Shown here in pieces: positions 18,118 through 26,476 of a stretch of DNA of 64,000 nucleotides (positions are counted from its first letter, which is position 1; the number at the start of each line of letters is the position of its first letter). The position numbers were made by a program, and so were the translations under genes. A model generated the notes under the pieces. That model did not search any database. It was not told the DNA's origin and saw nothing but the letters and a program-made list of their open reading frames with translations. The stretch is from assembly GCA_050953105.1 (NCBI GenBank), contig JBMNMA010000004.1:620001-684000 (forward strand), in the 5' to 3' direction. The DNA is from UBA1206 sp050953105. Its GTDB lineage: Bacteria; Bacillota; Clostridia; Oscillospirales; CAG-382.

Positions 18118-19083
18118 ATGAACAAATCGTCCGGATTCAAATTTACACAAGAAAAAAAGAAAACCACCCGGATAATTATTTTATTTGTGGCGGTGATTAT
18201 CGCCATTTCGCTGTTTTCAAGCATGTTTTACACGGTGAGCGACAAGGAGGTAGCGGTGGTTACCACTTTCGGCAAAGTTACCGGAATAAACGAGGCGGGT
18301 ATACACTTCAAACTACCCTTCGGCATACAAAAGGTATACCACGTTGAAACAAATGAAATCAAATATCTTGAAATAGGCTACCGTTCCAATCCCGACGGCA
18401 CCACCACCCCCAACTACGACGAGTGCCGTATGATTACCGGGGATTTCAACATAGTCAACGTTGACTTTTTCGTGGAATACAGAATATCCGACCCGGAAAA
18501 ATACATTTTCGCTTCGGGAAATCCCGAAACCATACTTAAAATGCTTGTTCAGAGCCAGATAAGAAACGTCATAGGCTCCTATGAAATCGACCCCATTTTA
18601 ACCGAAAGCAAGGACCAGATTCAAACCGAGATAATGAACTTAACCATCGAGGAGCTTGTTGAATACGATATCGGTCTTAGCATTCTCGATATTAAAATTC
18701 AAGACAGCGAACCCCCCACCGATGCGGTAAGCGCAGCCTTTGCCGCCGTTAAAAATGCCGATTCCGGTGCAAAAACCGCCGTCAACAACGCCACCGCCTA
18801 TAAAAACACCAAGCAGGCAGAGGCCGACGCCATGGTTGACCAGATTATTAAAAACGCCGAATACCTCAAACAGGCCAGAATAAACGAGGCTTTACAGGAA
18901 GTGGCTATGTTCAACGCCATGTTTGAAGAATATTCCAAATATCCCGACATTACCAAAACCAGAATGTATTACGAATGCCTACAAACCTTCTTCCCCGACA
19001 TAACCGTTTACATAGACACCACAGGCAACGGAGACCTTTTAAAACTCCTTCCACTGGGAACAAATTCCATAGGTAACAATTAA
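18118..19083 (+). CDS. hflK: SPFH/Band 7 membrane protein, HflK-like
   Basis: HflK forms with HflC a large membrane assembly that in proteobacteria encloses and modulates the FtsH protease; the role in Firmicutes is less defined. An N-terminal transmembrane helix (about residues 15-37) precedes the SPFH domain (VSDKEVAVVTTFGKV, RMITGDFNIVNVDFFVEYRI, DPEKYIF) and an Ala/Glu-rich helical tail. AAGGAGG at 18104-18110 is only 1 base from the first ATG (18112) but 7 bases from the ATG at 18118, so 18118 is the chosen start. hflC follows 17 bp later. No ftsH is in the window. Confidence 0.9.
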   Translation: MNKSSGFKFTQEKKKTTRIIILFVAVIIAISLFSSMFYTVSDKEVAVVTTFGKVTGINEAGIHFKLPFGIQKVYHVETNEIKYLEIGYRSNPDGTTTPNYDECRMITGDFNIVNVDFFVEYRISDPEKYIFASGNPETILKMLVQSQIRNVIGSYEIDPILTESKDQIQTEIMNLTIEELVEYDIGLSILDIKIQDSEPPTDAVSAAFAAVKNADSGAKTAVNNATAYKNTKQAEADAMVDQIIKNAEYLKQARINEALQEVAMFNAMFEEYSKYPDITKTRMYYECLQTFFPDITVYIDTTGNGDLLKLLPLGTNSIGNN

Positions 19084-19100
19084 TGAGGGAGGCGACGGAT

Positions 19101-19979
19101 ATGAAAAAAATTATTATTACAATGGTCAGCATTCTTGCCTTAATCGTGCTTATCGTCATATTGAATATGTTTTATGTAGTGGATGAGGACGAACACGCCC
19201 TTGTGGTAAGATTTTCAAAGGTTATCGAAGTTAAGTCCGATGCCGGCATTTATGTAAAGACTCCGTTTGTGGACAAAGTTATAACCTACCCCCGCTCGGC
19301 CCAGCTTTACGATATCAACCCCTCCCCCGTATATCTTAAAGACAAAACCGCAATGATAGCCGACTCCTTTGTTGTCTGGAAGATAACCGATCCTTTGCTG
19401 TTCCACACCAAGGTGTCGGGGTCGATGTACGAGGCCCAAAACCGGCTTGACACCATAGCTTACAACAATATAAAAACAAAGTTCGGCAACCTTAATCAGC
19501 AGGACGTGGTTAATACCGATGACCCAGCCGAACGAAATAAAATCTATAACGAAATTCTATCCCTTGTCAAGGAAGCCGCCCTCCCCTATGGTATAGAGGT
19601 ACTCGACCTTAAAATAAAGCGGTTCGACCTTCCCGAATCCAACGAAAACGAAGTTTACAACCGCATGATTTCCGAACGCAACCAAATGGCCCAGCTTTAC
19701 AAATCCCAGGGCGAAACGGCGGCTGCTCTTATAACAAACGCCGCGGATAAGGACTACAACACCCGTATTTCTGACGCCAACCTTACAGCCGAGCAGATAC
19801 TGGCGGAAGGGGAGGCCGAATATATGCGTATTCTTGCGTCAGCCTACGACAGCGCCGAAAAAGCTGAATTTTACGCCTTTATACGGGCCCTTGAGGCATT
19901 GAAAGCCTCTATGACCGGGGATAAGGTTATAATTCTCGGTGCCGACAGCGAAATCGCAAAAATTTTAAACAACAACTGA
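19101..19979 (+). CDS. hflC: SPFH/Band 7 membrane protein, HflC-like
   Basis: This is the partner of HflK, with the same layout: one N-terminal transmembrane helix, an SPFH domain (VDEDEHALVVRFSKV, GIYVKTPFVDKVITY, KDKTAMIADSFVVWKITDP) and a helical tail with EQILAEGEAEYMRIL typical of HflC. The frame is open from an ATG at 19083, but GAGGGAGG at 19085-19092 is placed 8 bases before the ATG at 19101, so the protein should start MKKIIITMVS. The GNAT gene begins 1 bp after the stop and is likely co-transcribed. Confidence 0.9.
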   Translation: MKKIIITMVSILALIVLIVILNMFYVVDEDEHALVVRFSKVIEVKSDAGIYVKTPFVDKVITYPRSAQLYDINPSPVYLKDKTAMIADSFVVWKITDPLLFHTKVSGSMYEAQNRLDTIAYNNIKTKFGNLNQQDVVNTDDPAERNKIYNEILSLVKEAALPYGIEVLDLKIKRFDLPESNENEVYNRMISERNQMAQLYKSQGETAAALITNAADKDYNTRISDANLTAEQILAEGEAEYMRILASAYDSAEKAEFYAFIRALEALKASMTGDKVIILGADSEIAKILNNN

Positions 19980-19980
19980 T

Positions 19981-20559
19981 ATGGATTCATCAAAATACAG
20001 AAAAGTGTTTTCGGCACTTCCCGAACTTGAAACCGAACGGTTGATTTTAAAGAAAATCGAAATGAAAAACGCCAACGACATGTTTGCCTATGCATCCTTG
20101 TCGGAGGTAACCAAATACCTTTTGTGGTCACCTCACCTTAACATTGAGGAAACCAAGGGGTATATCGAATATATCCAGCGGGAATACCGCCGGGGCAACT
20201 ATGCCGACTGGGGAATAAACCTTAAATCCACCGGGGTGTTTATTGGCACAATAGGCTTTGCCGACATTGACACCAAAAACAACCGGGGTGAGATAGGCTA
20301 TGTTCTTAATCCGGCCTACCAGGGTCAGGGTTATATGACCGAGGCGTTACAGGCGGTGCTTAAGGTGGCTTTCGCCTATCTGGGACTGCGTCGGGTGCAG
20401 GCACGGATAATGGCGGGCAATGTGGCCTCCGAGCGTCTGGCGGAGCGGGTGGGCTTTAAATACGAAGGCACACTCCGGGACCACCTGCTGGTAAAGGGAG
20501 CATACCGCACCATACGCATTTACGGCATGCTTGCCGAGGAATATTTTTCCCGTAAGTGA
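19981..20559 (+). CDS. GNAT N-acetyltransferase, RimJ/RimL-like
   Basis: This is a 192-residue acetyl-CoA-dependent N-acetyltransferase of the Acetyltransf_3 type. It begins ELETERLILKKIEMKNANDMF, the usual opening of RimJ/RimL relatives, and has the acetyl-CoA-binding region NRGEIGYVLNPAYQGQGYMTEAL (Q/RxxGxG/A-like, here QGQGYM) near residues 100-120, then RVQARIMAGNVASERLAERVGF. Family members acetylate ribosomal protein N-termini or small amines; the substrate here is unknown. It follows hflC by 1 bp. Confidence 0.9.
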   Translation: MDSSKYRKVFSALPELETERLILKKIEMKNANDMFAYASLSEVTKYLLWSPHLNIEETKGYIEYIQREYRRGNYADWGINLKSTGVFIGTIGFADIDTKNNRGEIGYVLNPAYQGQGYMTEALQAVLKVAFAYLGLRRVQARIMAGNVASERLAERVGFKYEGTLRDHLLVKGAYRTIRIYGMLAEEYFSRK

Positions 20560-20579
20560 AAATTCGACAATAAATTTAA

Positions 20580-20650
20580 TTACCGCATACAATGTTACTG
20601 GCCGGACAATTATTTTGCCGGGCAAGCCGTGTATGCGGTAAAAATTTTTT
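20580..20650 (+). terminator. Long-stem terminator interleaved with the next promoter
   Basis: An 11-bp perfect stem (TTACCGCATAC with GTATGCGGTAA), a 40-base loop with its own GGCC-containing fold, and a six-T run end the hflK-hflC-GNAT transcript. A candidate promoter for the next gene overlaps it: TCGACA at 20564-20569, 18 bp, then TACAAT at 20588-20593, whose -10 lies in the left arm. Initiation there would omit the left arm and avoid termination. Confidence 0.65.
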
Positions 20651-20663
20651 GGAGTGATAAATT

Positions 20664-21209
20664 TTGGACAAATACGAAAATACACAAACCAGAACCAATA
20701 TGAAGCGGGCTTTCGAGGACGAATCCTCCGCCCATACCCGGTATTCCCTCTACTCAAGGGTTGCCGAGCAGGAGGGAATGACCGACGCCGCCGAATTTTT
20801 CGAACGGGCTGCCAATGAAAAATTAGGCCAGGCCGGAGTGTGGCTTGATGCGTTAGGTCAAATGGGCAACACCAGACAAAACCTCGATTATGCCATGGAA
20901 AGCGAGCTGGTGAATCAGGAAACGCTGCGAAGAGCCGCCAATGTCGCCGCCGACGAGGGATTTGACGATATTTCCGAAAAATTCATTTTGAATATGAATA
21001 TATCCAAGGACATAGAAAACGCCGGCAGGCAGCTTGCCGAGGATATGGACAACTCAGACGGAAACAATCCCCCCGACGGCGATGCCACACAGACAATTTA
21101 CATCTGCCGCAACTGCGGTCACCGGCACCGGGGCTTCAGACGGCCGGATTTCTGCCCTTTGTGCGGTATGCCGGGAAGGTTCTTCAGACGCCTGTTTTGG
21201 CTGTTATAA
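20664..21209 (+). CDS. Rubrerythrin-like protein with degraded diiron site
   Basis: The protein has the rubrerythrin layout: a ferritin-like four-helix domain (residues about 8-130) and a C-terminal rubredoxin-like domain (CRNCG and CPLCG, all four Cys kept). Rubrerythrins reduce peroxide with a diiron centre in anaerobes. The first ligand Glu is present (EDESSAHTRY), but the helix-2 ExxH motif reads NEKLGQAG with no His, the second Glu of the GExxE pair is missing in ESELVNQ, and the last helix reads NISKDIENA instead of the Glu-rich ExxH form. Peroxidase activity is therefore doubtful. The start is TTG with GGAG 9 bp upstream. A bidirectional terminator follows. Confidence 0.78.
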   Translation: MDKYENTQTRTNMKRAFEDESSAHTRYSLYSRVAEQEGMTDAAEFFERAANEKLGQAGVWLDALGQMGNTRQNLDYAMESELVNQETLRRAANVAADEGFDDISEKFILNMNISKDIENAGRQLAEDMDNSDGNNPPDGDATQTIYICRNCGHRHRGFRRPDFCPLCGMPGRFFRRLFWLL

Positions 21210-21234
21210 CTTTATTCCATACAAATATACAACG

Positions 21235-21270
21235 AAAAAAACGGGCTGAAAGCCCGTTTTGTTTCTTTTT
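21235..21270. terminator. Bidirectional rho-independent terminator
   Basis: A stem of AAAACGGGCT with AGCCCGTTTT (3-base loop), flanked by A and T runs, lies between the convergent rubrerythrin-like gene and rpmB. Confidence 0.88.
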
Positions 21271-21278
21271 TCGGTAGA

Positions 21279-21467
21279 TTAAACAGCTCTGGAAACTTTG
21301 CCGCTCCTAAGGCAGCGGGCACAGACGCTAACCGTCTTTTTGGACCCGTTGACTTCGGCACGCACTTTTCTAATGTTAGCCTTCCAGGTTCTTGCCGTTT
21401 TTCTGTTGGAATGGGAAACGTTGTGGCCAAAGGTTACGCCTTTCCCGCAATATGTGCATTTTGCCAT
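21279..21467 (-). CDS. rpmB: 50S ribosomal protein L28
   Basis: This is a large-subunit ribosomal protein, 62 residues, beginning MAKCTYCGKGVTFGHNVSHS and continuing with RKTARTWKANI, both typical of L28. It is a zinc-binding (C+) version with CTYC near the N-terminus and CARC near residue 48. Ribosome site GGAGG is 8 bases upstream and a consensus promoter lies in front. It is transcribed alone and ends at a bidirectional terminator. Confidence 0.97.
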   Translation of the reverse strand: MAKCTYCGKGVTFGHNVSHSNRKTARTWKANIRKVRAEVNGSKKTVSVCARCLRSGKVSRAV

Positions 21468-21510
21468 TATCTTACACCTCCGAGCTTAACACAAATTTTC
21501 ATAGCAATTG

Positions 21511-21539
21511 AGTATATAACACATTTTTGATTTTGTCAA
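21511..21539 (-). promoter_or_regulatory. SigA-type promoter for rpmB
   Basis: Reading leftward, a perfect TTGACA, a 17-bp spacer and TATACT. The -35 box overlaps the end of murC. Confidence 0.8.
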
Positions 21540-22882
21540 GGGTTATTTTTAATCATTTCACCTATTTTATAAACATCCCCGGCACCCATAAGAATGACCA
21601 TATCATCCTTTGCGGCGGTTTTTCTTATATATTCTAATCCCCCTTCAAGGTTTTCCACGTATGTTCCGCCTACTTTTTCGGCAAGTAGTGCGCCGGATAC
21701 GCCGCAGGTGTTGGTTTCTCTGGCCGAATATATTTCGGTTACCGCTACAAGGTCGGAATTGGAAAGGGAGGACACAAAGCCATCAAACAACGAGGAAAGC
21801 CGTGTATAGGTGTGGGGCTGGAACACCGTTATAACCCTTCCCTTTGATACCTGCTTTGCCGTCTTAAGACAGGCGTTGATTTCATCCGGATGGTGGGCGT
21901 AGTCGCTGATAACCACAGCGCCGTTTATTTCCCCCACCTTTTCAAACCGCCGTGCCACGCCGGTAAACCGGCCTATGCCGTCGGCAATTTCCTCAGGCTT
22001 AAGGCCGTTTATAAAGCAGGCGGCAAAGGCGGCAACGGAATTTGATATATTGTGTTCCCCGGGGACGGAAAGCTTTACTCTTATCTTCCCGCCGGGATAT
22101 AAAAGGTCATAGGAGGGGTATCCGCTTTCAAAGGTTATGTTTTCGGCATAAAAATCTGCCTTGCCTGTGGTGGAGAAGAAATAAAGCTCCCCTTTGTAGC
22201 CTTCGGCGGCAAGGACGGCACCGGGGCAGTCTTTGTTTACCACCGCTTTTTTGGATGAAGACAGATATTTTTTAAAGGAAGAAATAATCTGGTTAATATC
22301 CTTAAAATAATCGGTGTGGTCTTTGTGTATGTTCAATACCACGGCGGTGGTTGGGCGGAAAGAGAGGAAGGAATCCTTGTATTCGTCTGCTTCAAAAACA
22401 AAGGTGTTGTCGGTTCCTATTTTATAGCAGGCGCCGGCGAAGGGAAGATATGCCCCAACTGCAAAGGTGGGATTATGCCCCGGAGCAACGTCAAAAATTC
22501 TTGAAACAAGACCGGAGGTGGTGGACTTGCCGTGGGTGCCGGCAACGCCTATGGAAATTTCGAAATCGTCCACAATTGCCCCCAACAGGCTTGCTCTGGG
22601 GACAACCTCAATGCCCTTTTTCAACGCTTCCACAATTATGGGGTGGCCAAGGTTAACCGCAGCGGTGTAAACCACCAGGTCAACGCCGTCAAGCTTGGGG
22701 TTTTCGGTTTCGTAGACAATGTCAACCCCTTTTTCCTCAAGCATAGCCGTTTCCTTGGACATGCTTCTATCGTAGCCGAGGACGGCCTTGCCCTTTGACC
22801 GCATAATAAGGGCAAGGGAGGACATGCTTATCCCTCCTATGCCCACAAAGTATATTTTTTTATAAAGGGAAAGGTTTTTCAA
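21536..22882 (-). CDS. murC: UDP-N-acetylmuramate--L-alanine ligase
   Basis: This cytoplasmic Mur ligase adds L-Ala to UDP-MurNAc with ATP, the first amino acid of the peptidoglycan stem. The UDP-binding N-terminus shows VGIGGISMSSLA, the central ATP-binding motif is GVAGTHGKSTTSG near residue 108, followed by EADEYKDSF and the FNIHKDH-like VVLNIHKDHTDYF segment, and the C-terminal domain by ISDYAHHPDEI. The open frame starts at a TTG at 22897, but GGGAGGA lies between it and a TTG at 22882 (6-base spacing), so MKNLSLYKK is the likely N-terminus. It is monocistronic here, away from the usual mur-fts cluster. Confidence 0.95.
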   Translation of the reverse strand: MKNLSLYKKIYFVGIGGISMSSLALIMRSKGKAVLGYDRSMSKETAMLEEKGVDIVYETENPKLDGVDLVVYTAAVNLGHPIIVEALKKGIEVVPRASLLGAIVDDFEISIGVAGTHGKSTTSGLVSRIFDVAPGHNPTFAVGAYLPFAGACYKIGTDNTFVFEADEYKDSFLSFRPTTAVVLNIHKDHTDYFKDINQIISSFKKYLSSSKKAVVNKDCPGAVLAAEGYKGELYFFSTTGKADFYAENITFESGYPSYDLLYPGGKIRVKLSVPGEHNISNSVAAFAACFINGLKPEEIADGIGRFTGVARRFEKVGEINGAVVISDYAHHPDEINACLKTAKQVSKGRVITVFQPHTYTRLSSLFDGFVSSLSNSDLVAVTEIYSARETNTCGVSGALLAEKVGGTYVENLEGGLEYIRKTAAKDDMVILMGAGDVYKIGEMIKNNP

Positions 22883-22914
22883 GCATTTTCCTCCCAATTT
22901 TCGTTATGTAATAC

Positions 22915-22944
22915 ATTATATTAAAAATGGTGTTATCATTCCAA
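22915..22944 (-). promoter_or_regulatory. Probable promoter for murC
   Basis: Reading leftward, TTGGAA, an 18-bp spacer and a perfect TATAAT lie about 33 bp before the start codon. Confidence 0.6.
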
Positions 22945-23060
22945 AAGTGACCGCCAGATTATTATAGCACGGTTTTGTCAAAAAGCAATGATAATATTGA
23001 ATAGATACAATGTTAATTTTCCATAATAAGGTTGACAATTTAACAAGGAGATAAGACTAA

Positions 23061-23339
23061 ATGGAAATTACCGACATCAAACTACGCAAGCTGTTTAACG
23101 AAGGCCCTCTTGAAGCAATCTATTCCATAACATTCGACAACCAACTTGCCCTCCATGATGTAAAGCTGGTCAAAAGGGAGGAGGGATATATGGTGGTTAT
23201 GCCCAACCGCAAGCTGTCAAGCGGTTTGTATAAGGATATCGTCCACCCCATAAATTCCGCCTTCCGTGAAAAAATATCCGAGCAAATTGTAAATTTTCAC
23301 AAGAATAGCCTGTCAGAAGGCGAAATTATGTCAAAATAA
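23061..23339 (+). CDS. spoVG: Septation/sporulation regulator SpoVG
   Basis: SpoVG is a small nucleic-acid-binding regulator that affects septation and sporulation in Firmicutes. At 92 residues it starts MEITDIKLRKL and has the strongly conserved stretch VVMPNRKLSSGLYKDIVHPI near residues 53-73. The ribosome site AAGGAG is 10 bases before ATG. A weak hairpin with six Ts follows at about 23340. Its presence supports a spore-forming lineage, though SpoVG also occurs in non-sporulators. Confidence 0.96.
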   Translation: MEITDIKLRKLFNEGPLEAIYSITFDNQLALHDVKLVKREEGYMVVMPNRKLSSGLYKDIVHPINSAFREKISEQIVNFHKNSLSEGEIMSK

Positions 23340-23342
23340 CGG

Positions 23343-23371
23343 TTGATTTACCGGCTTTTTTCCTTTATAAT
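23343..23371 (+). promoter_or_regulatory. SigA-type promoter for the ECF S-component gene
   Basis: TTGATT, a 17-bp spacer and TATAAT lie about 35 bp before the gene. Confidence 0.6.
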
Positions 23372-23406
23372 AATGTTAACATTTGTAAAGGAAAGGACGG
23401 CTAACA

Positions 23407-24015
23407 ATGACACCAGCCAGAAATGATAAATTATACAAGATAATTGCAACGGCTATATTTTGCGCACTGATAGTAGTGCTTACAATGACCGCCGGGATGA
23501 TACAGATAGGAAGTCTCAAGCTGACCTTTGTCCTTGTTCCCGTAGCCTTAACCGGAATTCTTTTCGGCGTTATACCGGGAACCATTGCCGGCTTTGCTTT
23601 CGGTCTGACGGTATTTATACAGTGCGTCACAGGACTTGAAGCATTCGGCTACGCTCTTTTTGTTATAAACCCCTTTTATACCTTTATTGCCACCGTGGGC
23701 AGAGGAATCTTTGCAGGCCTGCTTACCGCCCTTGTGTATAAAGGAATGTCCAAGCTGGTTAAAAATATGTATGTAAAGGCCATTGTTACCGCAATTGCCG
23801 CTCCGGTTCTTAACACCGGTATATTTCTTATTGCCTATTCCACTTTATTTACCGGGCATCTTAAGGAATTAGCCAGCGAGTCGGGAGAGGGAATATTCAC
23901 CTTCGTTTTCGTCATTCTCGTTGGAATCAACTTTATCGTGGAGTTGGCCACCTCGGTTATTTTAACCCCTCCTGCGGCAAAGGCGCTTGAAAAAGCCGTC
24001 ATTAAAAAAGGCTGA
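23407..24015 (+). CDS. ECF transporter S component (vitamin uptake)
   Basis: This is the substrate-binding membrane subunit of an energy-coupling-factor importer. The 202-residue protein has six hydrophobic segments; the N-terminal helix contains the Ala-rich motif IATAIFCALIVV that contacts the T subunit, followed by the region IQIGSLKLTFVLVPVALTGILFG typical of S components. The A/A'/T module is not in the window and is normally shared. No riboswitch fits in the short leader, so the vitamin (folate, pantothenate or another) cannot be named. AAAGGA precedes the ATG by 10 bases. Confidence 0.88.
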   Translation: MTPARNDKLYKIIATAIFCALIVVLTMTAGMIQIGSLKLTFVLVPVALTGILFGVIPGTIAGFAFGLTVFIQCVTGLEAFGYALFVINPFYTFIATVGRGIFAGLLTALVYKGMSKLVKNMYVKAIVTAIAAPVLNTGIFLIAYSTLFTGHLKELASESGEGIFTFVFVILVGINFIVELATSVILTPPAAKALEKAVIKKG

Positions 24016-24088
24016 TTTACAAATCATCCGCCAATATAAAAAAAGTCCGAATTATCCCTATTTTTAATGATTTTTCGAAAAATTATTA

Positions 24089-24117
24089 TTGACAATAAAT
24101 ATTTCTTATGTTACAAT
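24089..24117 (+). promoter_or_regulatory. SigA-type promoter for rplU-prp-rpmA
   Basis: A perfect TTGACA, a 17-bp spacer and TACAAT drive the L21 operon, leaving a leader of about 80 nt. Confidence 0.82.
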
Positions 24118-24121
24118 AGCG

Positions 24122-24198
24122 TTTGCCGCATGTCCAAGGCCCAAAAACGGGTTTATCCCTGCCTTGACTGACAGCGAGTCTTAAACGAAAGGAAGGTC
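24122..24198 (+). promoter_or_regulatory. Candidate L21 leader RNA
   Basis: The roughly 80-nt untranslated stretch between the promoter and the L21 start lies where Firmicutes carry the ribosomal L21 leader, an autoregulatory structured RNA. The sequence can form short stems (for example around CAAGGC and GCCTTG), but I did not verify the family consensus, so this call rests mainly on position. Confidence 0.4.
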
Positions 24199-24204
24199 CG
24201 TTTC

Positions 24205-24513
24205 GTGTTTGCTATAATCGAAACAGGCGGAAAACAGTATAAGGTAAGCGGAGGCGACATTATATTTGTCGAAAAGCTTGAAGCCAACGAAGGCGACACA
24301 ATTGTTATCGACAAGGTGCTTTTGTTCTCCGACGGCGAAAACACCGTTGTAGGCAATCCCTATACCGGCTACAAGTGCCAGGCTACCGTTATTAAAAACG
24401 GCAAAGGCAAGAAGATTGACATAATCCGCTATAAAGCAAAAAAGAACGAAAAGAAGCATATAGGCCACAGACAGCCCTATACCAAGCTTCAGATAATGTC
24501 GGTTACCGAATAA
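24205..24513 (+). CDS. rplU: 50S ribosomal protein L21
   Basis: L21 is a large-subunit ribosomal protein that binds 23S rRNA. The 102-residue protein begins MFAIIETGGKQYKVSGGD and ends with KKHIGHRQPYTKLQI, both diagnostic. The start codon is GTG with GGAAGG 8 bases upstream. The order rplU-prp-rpmA is the standard Firmicutes arrangement. Confidence 0.97.
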   Translation: MFAIIETGGKQYKVSGGDIIFVEKLEANEGDTIVIDKVLLFSDGENTVVGNPYTGYKCQATVIKNGKGKKIDIIRYKAKKNEKKHIGHRQPYTKLQIMSVTE

Positions 24514-24516
24514 AAA

Positions 24517-24849
24517 ATGACATCCGTCATTTTTTACACCAGAAACAACACCTTTGCGGGGTTTGAAATATCCGGCCATTCGGGGTATTCGGAATCGGGC
24601 AGCGATATAATCTGCGCCGCCCTGTCGGCCATGACATCGCTCGTGGTCACCGCTCTTGAAAACTCGGGCCACAAATATTCCTTTAACGCAGACGAAAAAA
24701 TCCCCAAGGCTGTGCTGGTAGCCGAAACTCCCACCGCAATAAGCGAAAATCTTTTCCAAAGCCTTTACCGCGAGGCGGCGGAGCTTTCAAGGGAATATCC
24801 CAAATACGTTGCGGTTAAAAAGCGGGAATACCATAAAGGAGTGAATTAA
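24517..24849 (+). CDS. prp: Ribosomal-processing cysteine protease Prp
   Basis: Prp removes the N-terminal extension of L27 before the protein enters the ribosome. The 110-residue protein shows the catalytic pair His21 (ISGHSGYSESGSD) and Cys33 (DIICAALSAMT), the family signature. It lies between rplU and rpmA with gaps of 3 and 1 bp. Its expected substrate, the downstream L27, does carry the cleavage motif. Confidence 0.95.
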   Translation: MTSVIFYTRNNTFAGFEISGHSGYSESGSDIICAALSAMTSLVVTALENSGHKYSFNADEKIPKAVLVAETPTAISENLFQSLYREAAELSREYPKYVAVKKREYHKGVN

Positions 24850-24850
24850 A

Positions 24851-25129
24851 ATGCTTAAATTGTCATTACAGTTCTTTGCCCATAAAAAAGGCGTTGGCTC
24901 GACCAAAAACGGCAGAGACAGCCGGTCCAAGCGTCTCGGCGCCAAAAAGGCCGACGGTCAGTCTGTTATCGCCGGTAATATAATCTACCGCCAGAGAGGC
25001 ACACATATCCACCCGGGCAAGAACGTCGGCATCGGCACCGACGACACCCTTTTTGCCCTTATCGACGGGGTTGTCAAGTACGAACCCGCCGCCAACGGCA
25101 GAAAGAAAGTAAGCGTTATTGCAAAATAG
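24851..25129 (+). CDS. rpmA: 50S ribosomal protein L27 with cleavable N-terminus
   Basis: L27 has an N-terminal tail that reaches the peptidyl-transferase centre. The 92-residue precursor starts MLKLSLQFFA, and cleavage by Prp is expected between Ala10 and His11, giving a mature protein that begins HKKGVGSTKNGRDS. The rest (GAKKADGQSVIAGNIIYRQR, GTHIHPGKNVGIG) is standard. AAAGGAG lies about 7 bases before the ATG. A terminator follows. Confidence 0.97.
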   Translation: MLKLSLQFFAHKKGVGSTKNGRDSRSKRLGAKKADGQSVIAGNIIYRQRGTHIHPGKNVGIGTDDTLFALIDGVVKYEPAANGRKKVSVIAK

Positions 25130-25143
25130 CAATACCAAAGCAA

Positions 25144-25176
25144 AGAGTATGCCAAGGGATTGGTATGCTCTTTTTT
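25144..25176 (+). terminator. Rho-independent terminator after rpmA
   Basis: An 11-bp stem (AGAGTATGCCA with TGGTATGCTCT, including G-U pairs) is followed by a six-T run. It separates L27 from obg, which may allow partial read-through. Confidence 0.8.
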
Positions 25177-25219
25177 CATGCCAAAAAACGAAAGGGTAAA
25201 ATTAAAGGGGTGAAAAGGC

Positions 25220-26476
25220 GTGTTTATCGATAAAACCGATATTTATATTAAGGCAGGCAGGGGCGGCAACGGCAAGGTGTCCTTCCTGCGGGAAAAATTT
25301 ATGCCAAAAGGCGGCCCCGACGGCGGCGACGGCGGCAGGGGCGGCAACGTGATTTTCAGGGTTGACGAGGGAATGAACACCCTTTTCGACTATAAAAACC
25401 GCCGCAAGTTTGTTGCGCCCAACGGCGGGGACGGACTGGGGAAGAAATGCCACGGCAAAAACGCCGAAGATCTTATTTTAAGGGTTCCCCAGGGCACTAT
25501 AATCCGTCATAAGGAAACGGGTAAAATTATCCACGATATGTCCGACGGCAAGGATTTTATTGCCGCCAAAGGCGGAAGAGGAGGCTGGGGAAACGCCCGG
25601 TTTGCCACCTCCACCCGTCAGGCTCCCCGCTTTGCCAAGGCAGGCAGGGAAGGGGAGGAGTTCAACCTCACCCTTGAGCTTAAAATGCTTGCCGACGTAG
25701 GGCTTATAGGCTACCCCAACGTGGGCAAATCCACTTTGCTTGGCATGGTGACCTCCGCCAAGCCTAAAATAGCAAACTATCACTTTACCACATTGTCCCC
25801 CAATTTAGGTGTAATTTCCGCCTTTGAAAACAACTATGTCATAGCCGACATACCGGGTTTGGTAGAGGGTGCTTCGGAGGGTAAGGGGCTTGGTCATGCA
25901 TTTTTGCGCCATATCGAACGGTGCAGGCTGCTTGTCCATGTCTTTGACATTTCGGTCACCGAAAGGCCAAACCCCCTTGAGGATATAAAGGCAATAAACG
26001 CCGAACTTGAAAAGTTTTCACCGGAGCTTGCCACCCGTCCACAGATTCTTGCCGCAAATAAAGCGGATTTGGGGTATGACGAGGATACGCTTAACGAAAT
26101 TCGGGAATACGCCCAAGCAAAAAAGCAGCCCGTTTTCGTTATCTCCGCCGAATGGGGCGAAGGATTAAACGAGCTGCTTGAACGGATAACCCTTGACATT
26201 TCCCGTCTTCCTCCCCCTCCGGTATATGAAAGGGAGTATTACGTCAACGAAACAGATGAGGAAATATCTGTTAATAGGGAAAACGATATTTTCTATGTAA
26301 CCGGCGGAAAACTAAAGCAATTATGCGAGGATATTAACTTCGACGACCGGGACTCCCTTGCCTTCTTCCAGCGGATGCTTAAAAACACCGGTGTTATTGA
26401 TTTGCTTGAAAAAGAGGGTATAAACGAGGGCGATACGGTGGATATTTACGGAATCCAGTTCGATTTCGTATTTTGA
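25220..26476 (+). CDS. obgE: Obg GTPase
   Basis: Obg is an essential ribosome-associated GTPase involved in 50S assembly and stress/sporulation control. The Gly-rich Obg domain (residues 1-157, GGNGKVSFLREKFMPKGGPD, GGRGGNV) is followed by the G domain (G1 GYPNVGKSTLL near 168, G3 DIPGLVEG, G4 NKAD) and a C-terminal OCT domain ending VDIYGIQFDFVF. The 418 residues match the three-domain Firmicutes form. The start is GTG with AAAGG upstream. The last 31 bp overlap the end of the convergent S1-domain gene. Confidence 0.97.
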   Translation: MFIDKTDIYIKAGRGGNGKVSFLREKFMPKGGPDGGDGGRGGNVIFRVDEGMNTLFDYKNRRKFVAPNGGDGLGKKCHGKNAEDLILRVPQGTIIRHKETGKIIHDMSDGKDFIAAKGGRGGWGNARFATSTRQAPRFAKAGREGEEFNLTLELKMLADVGLIGYPNVGKSTLLGMVTSAKPKIANYHFTTLSPNLGVISAFENNYVIADIPGLVEGASEGKGLGHAFLRHIERCRLLVHVFDISVTERPNPLEDIKAINAELEKFSPELATRPQILAANKADLGYDEDTLNEIREYAQAKKQPVFVISAEWGEGLNELLERITLDISRLPPPPVYEREYYVNETDEEISVNRENDIFYVTGGKLKQLCEDINFDDRDSLAFFQRMLKNTGVIDLLEKEGINEGDTVDIYGIQFDFVF

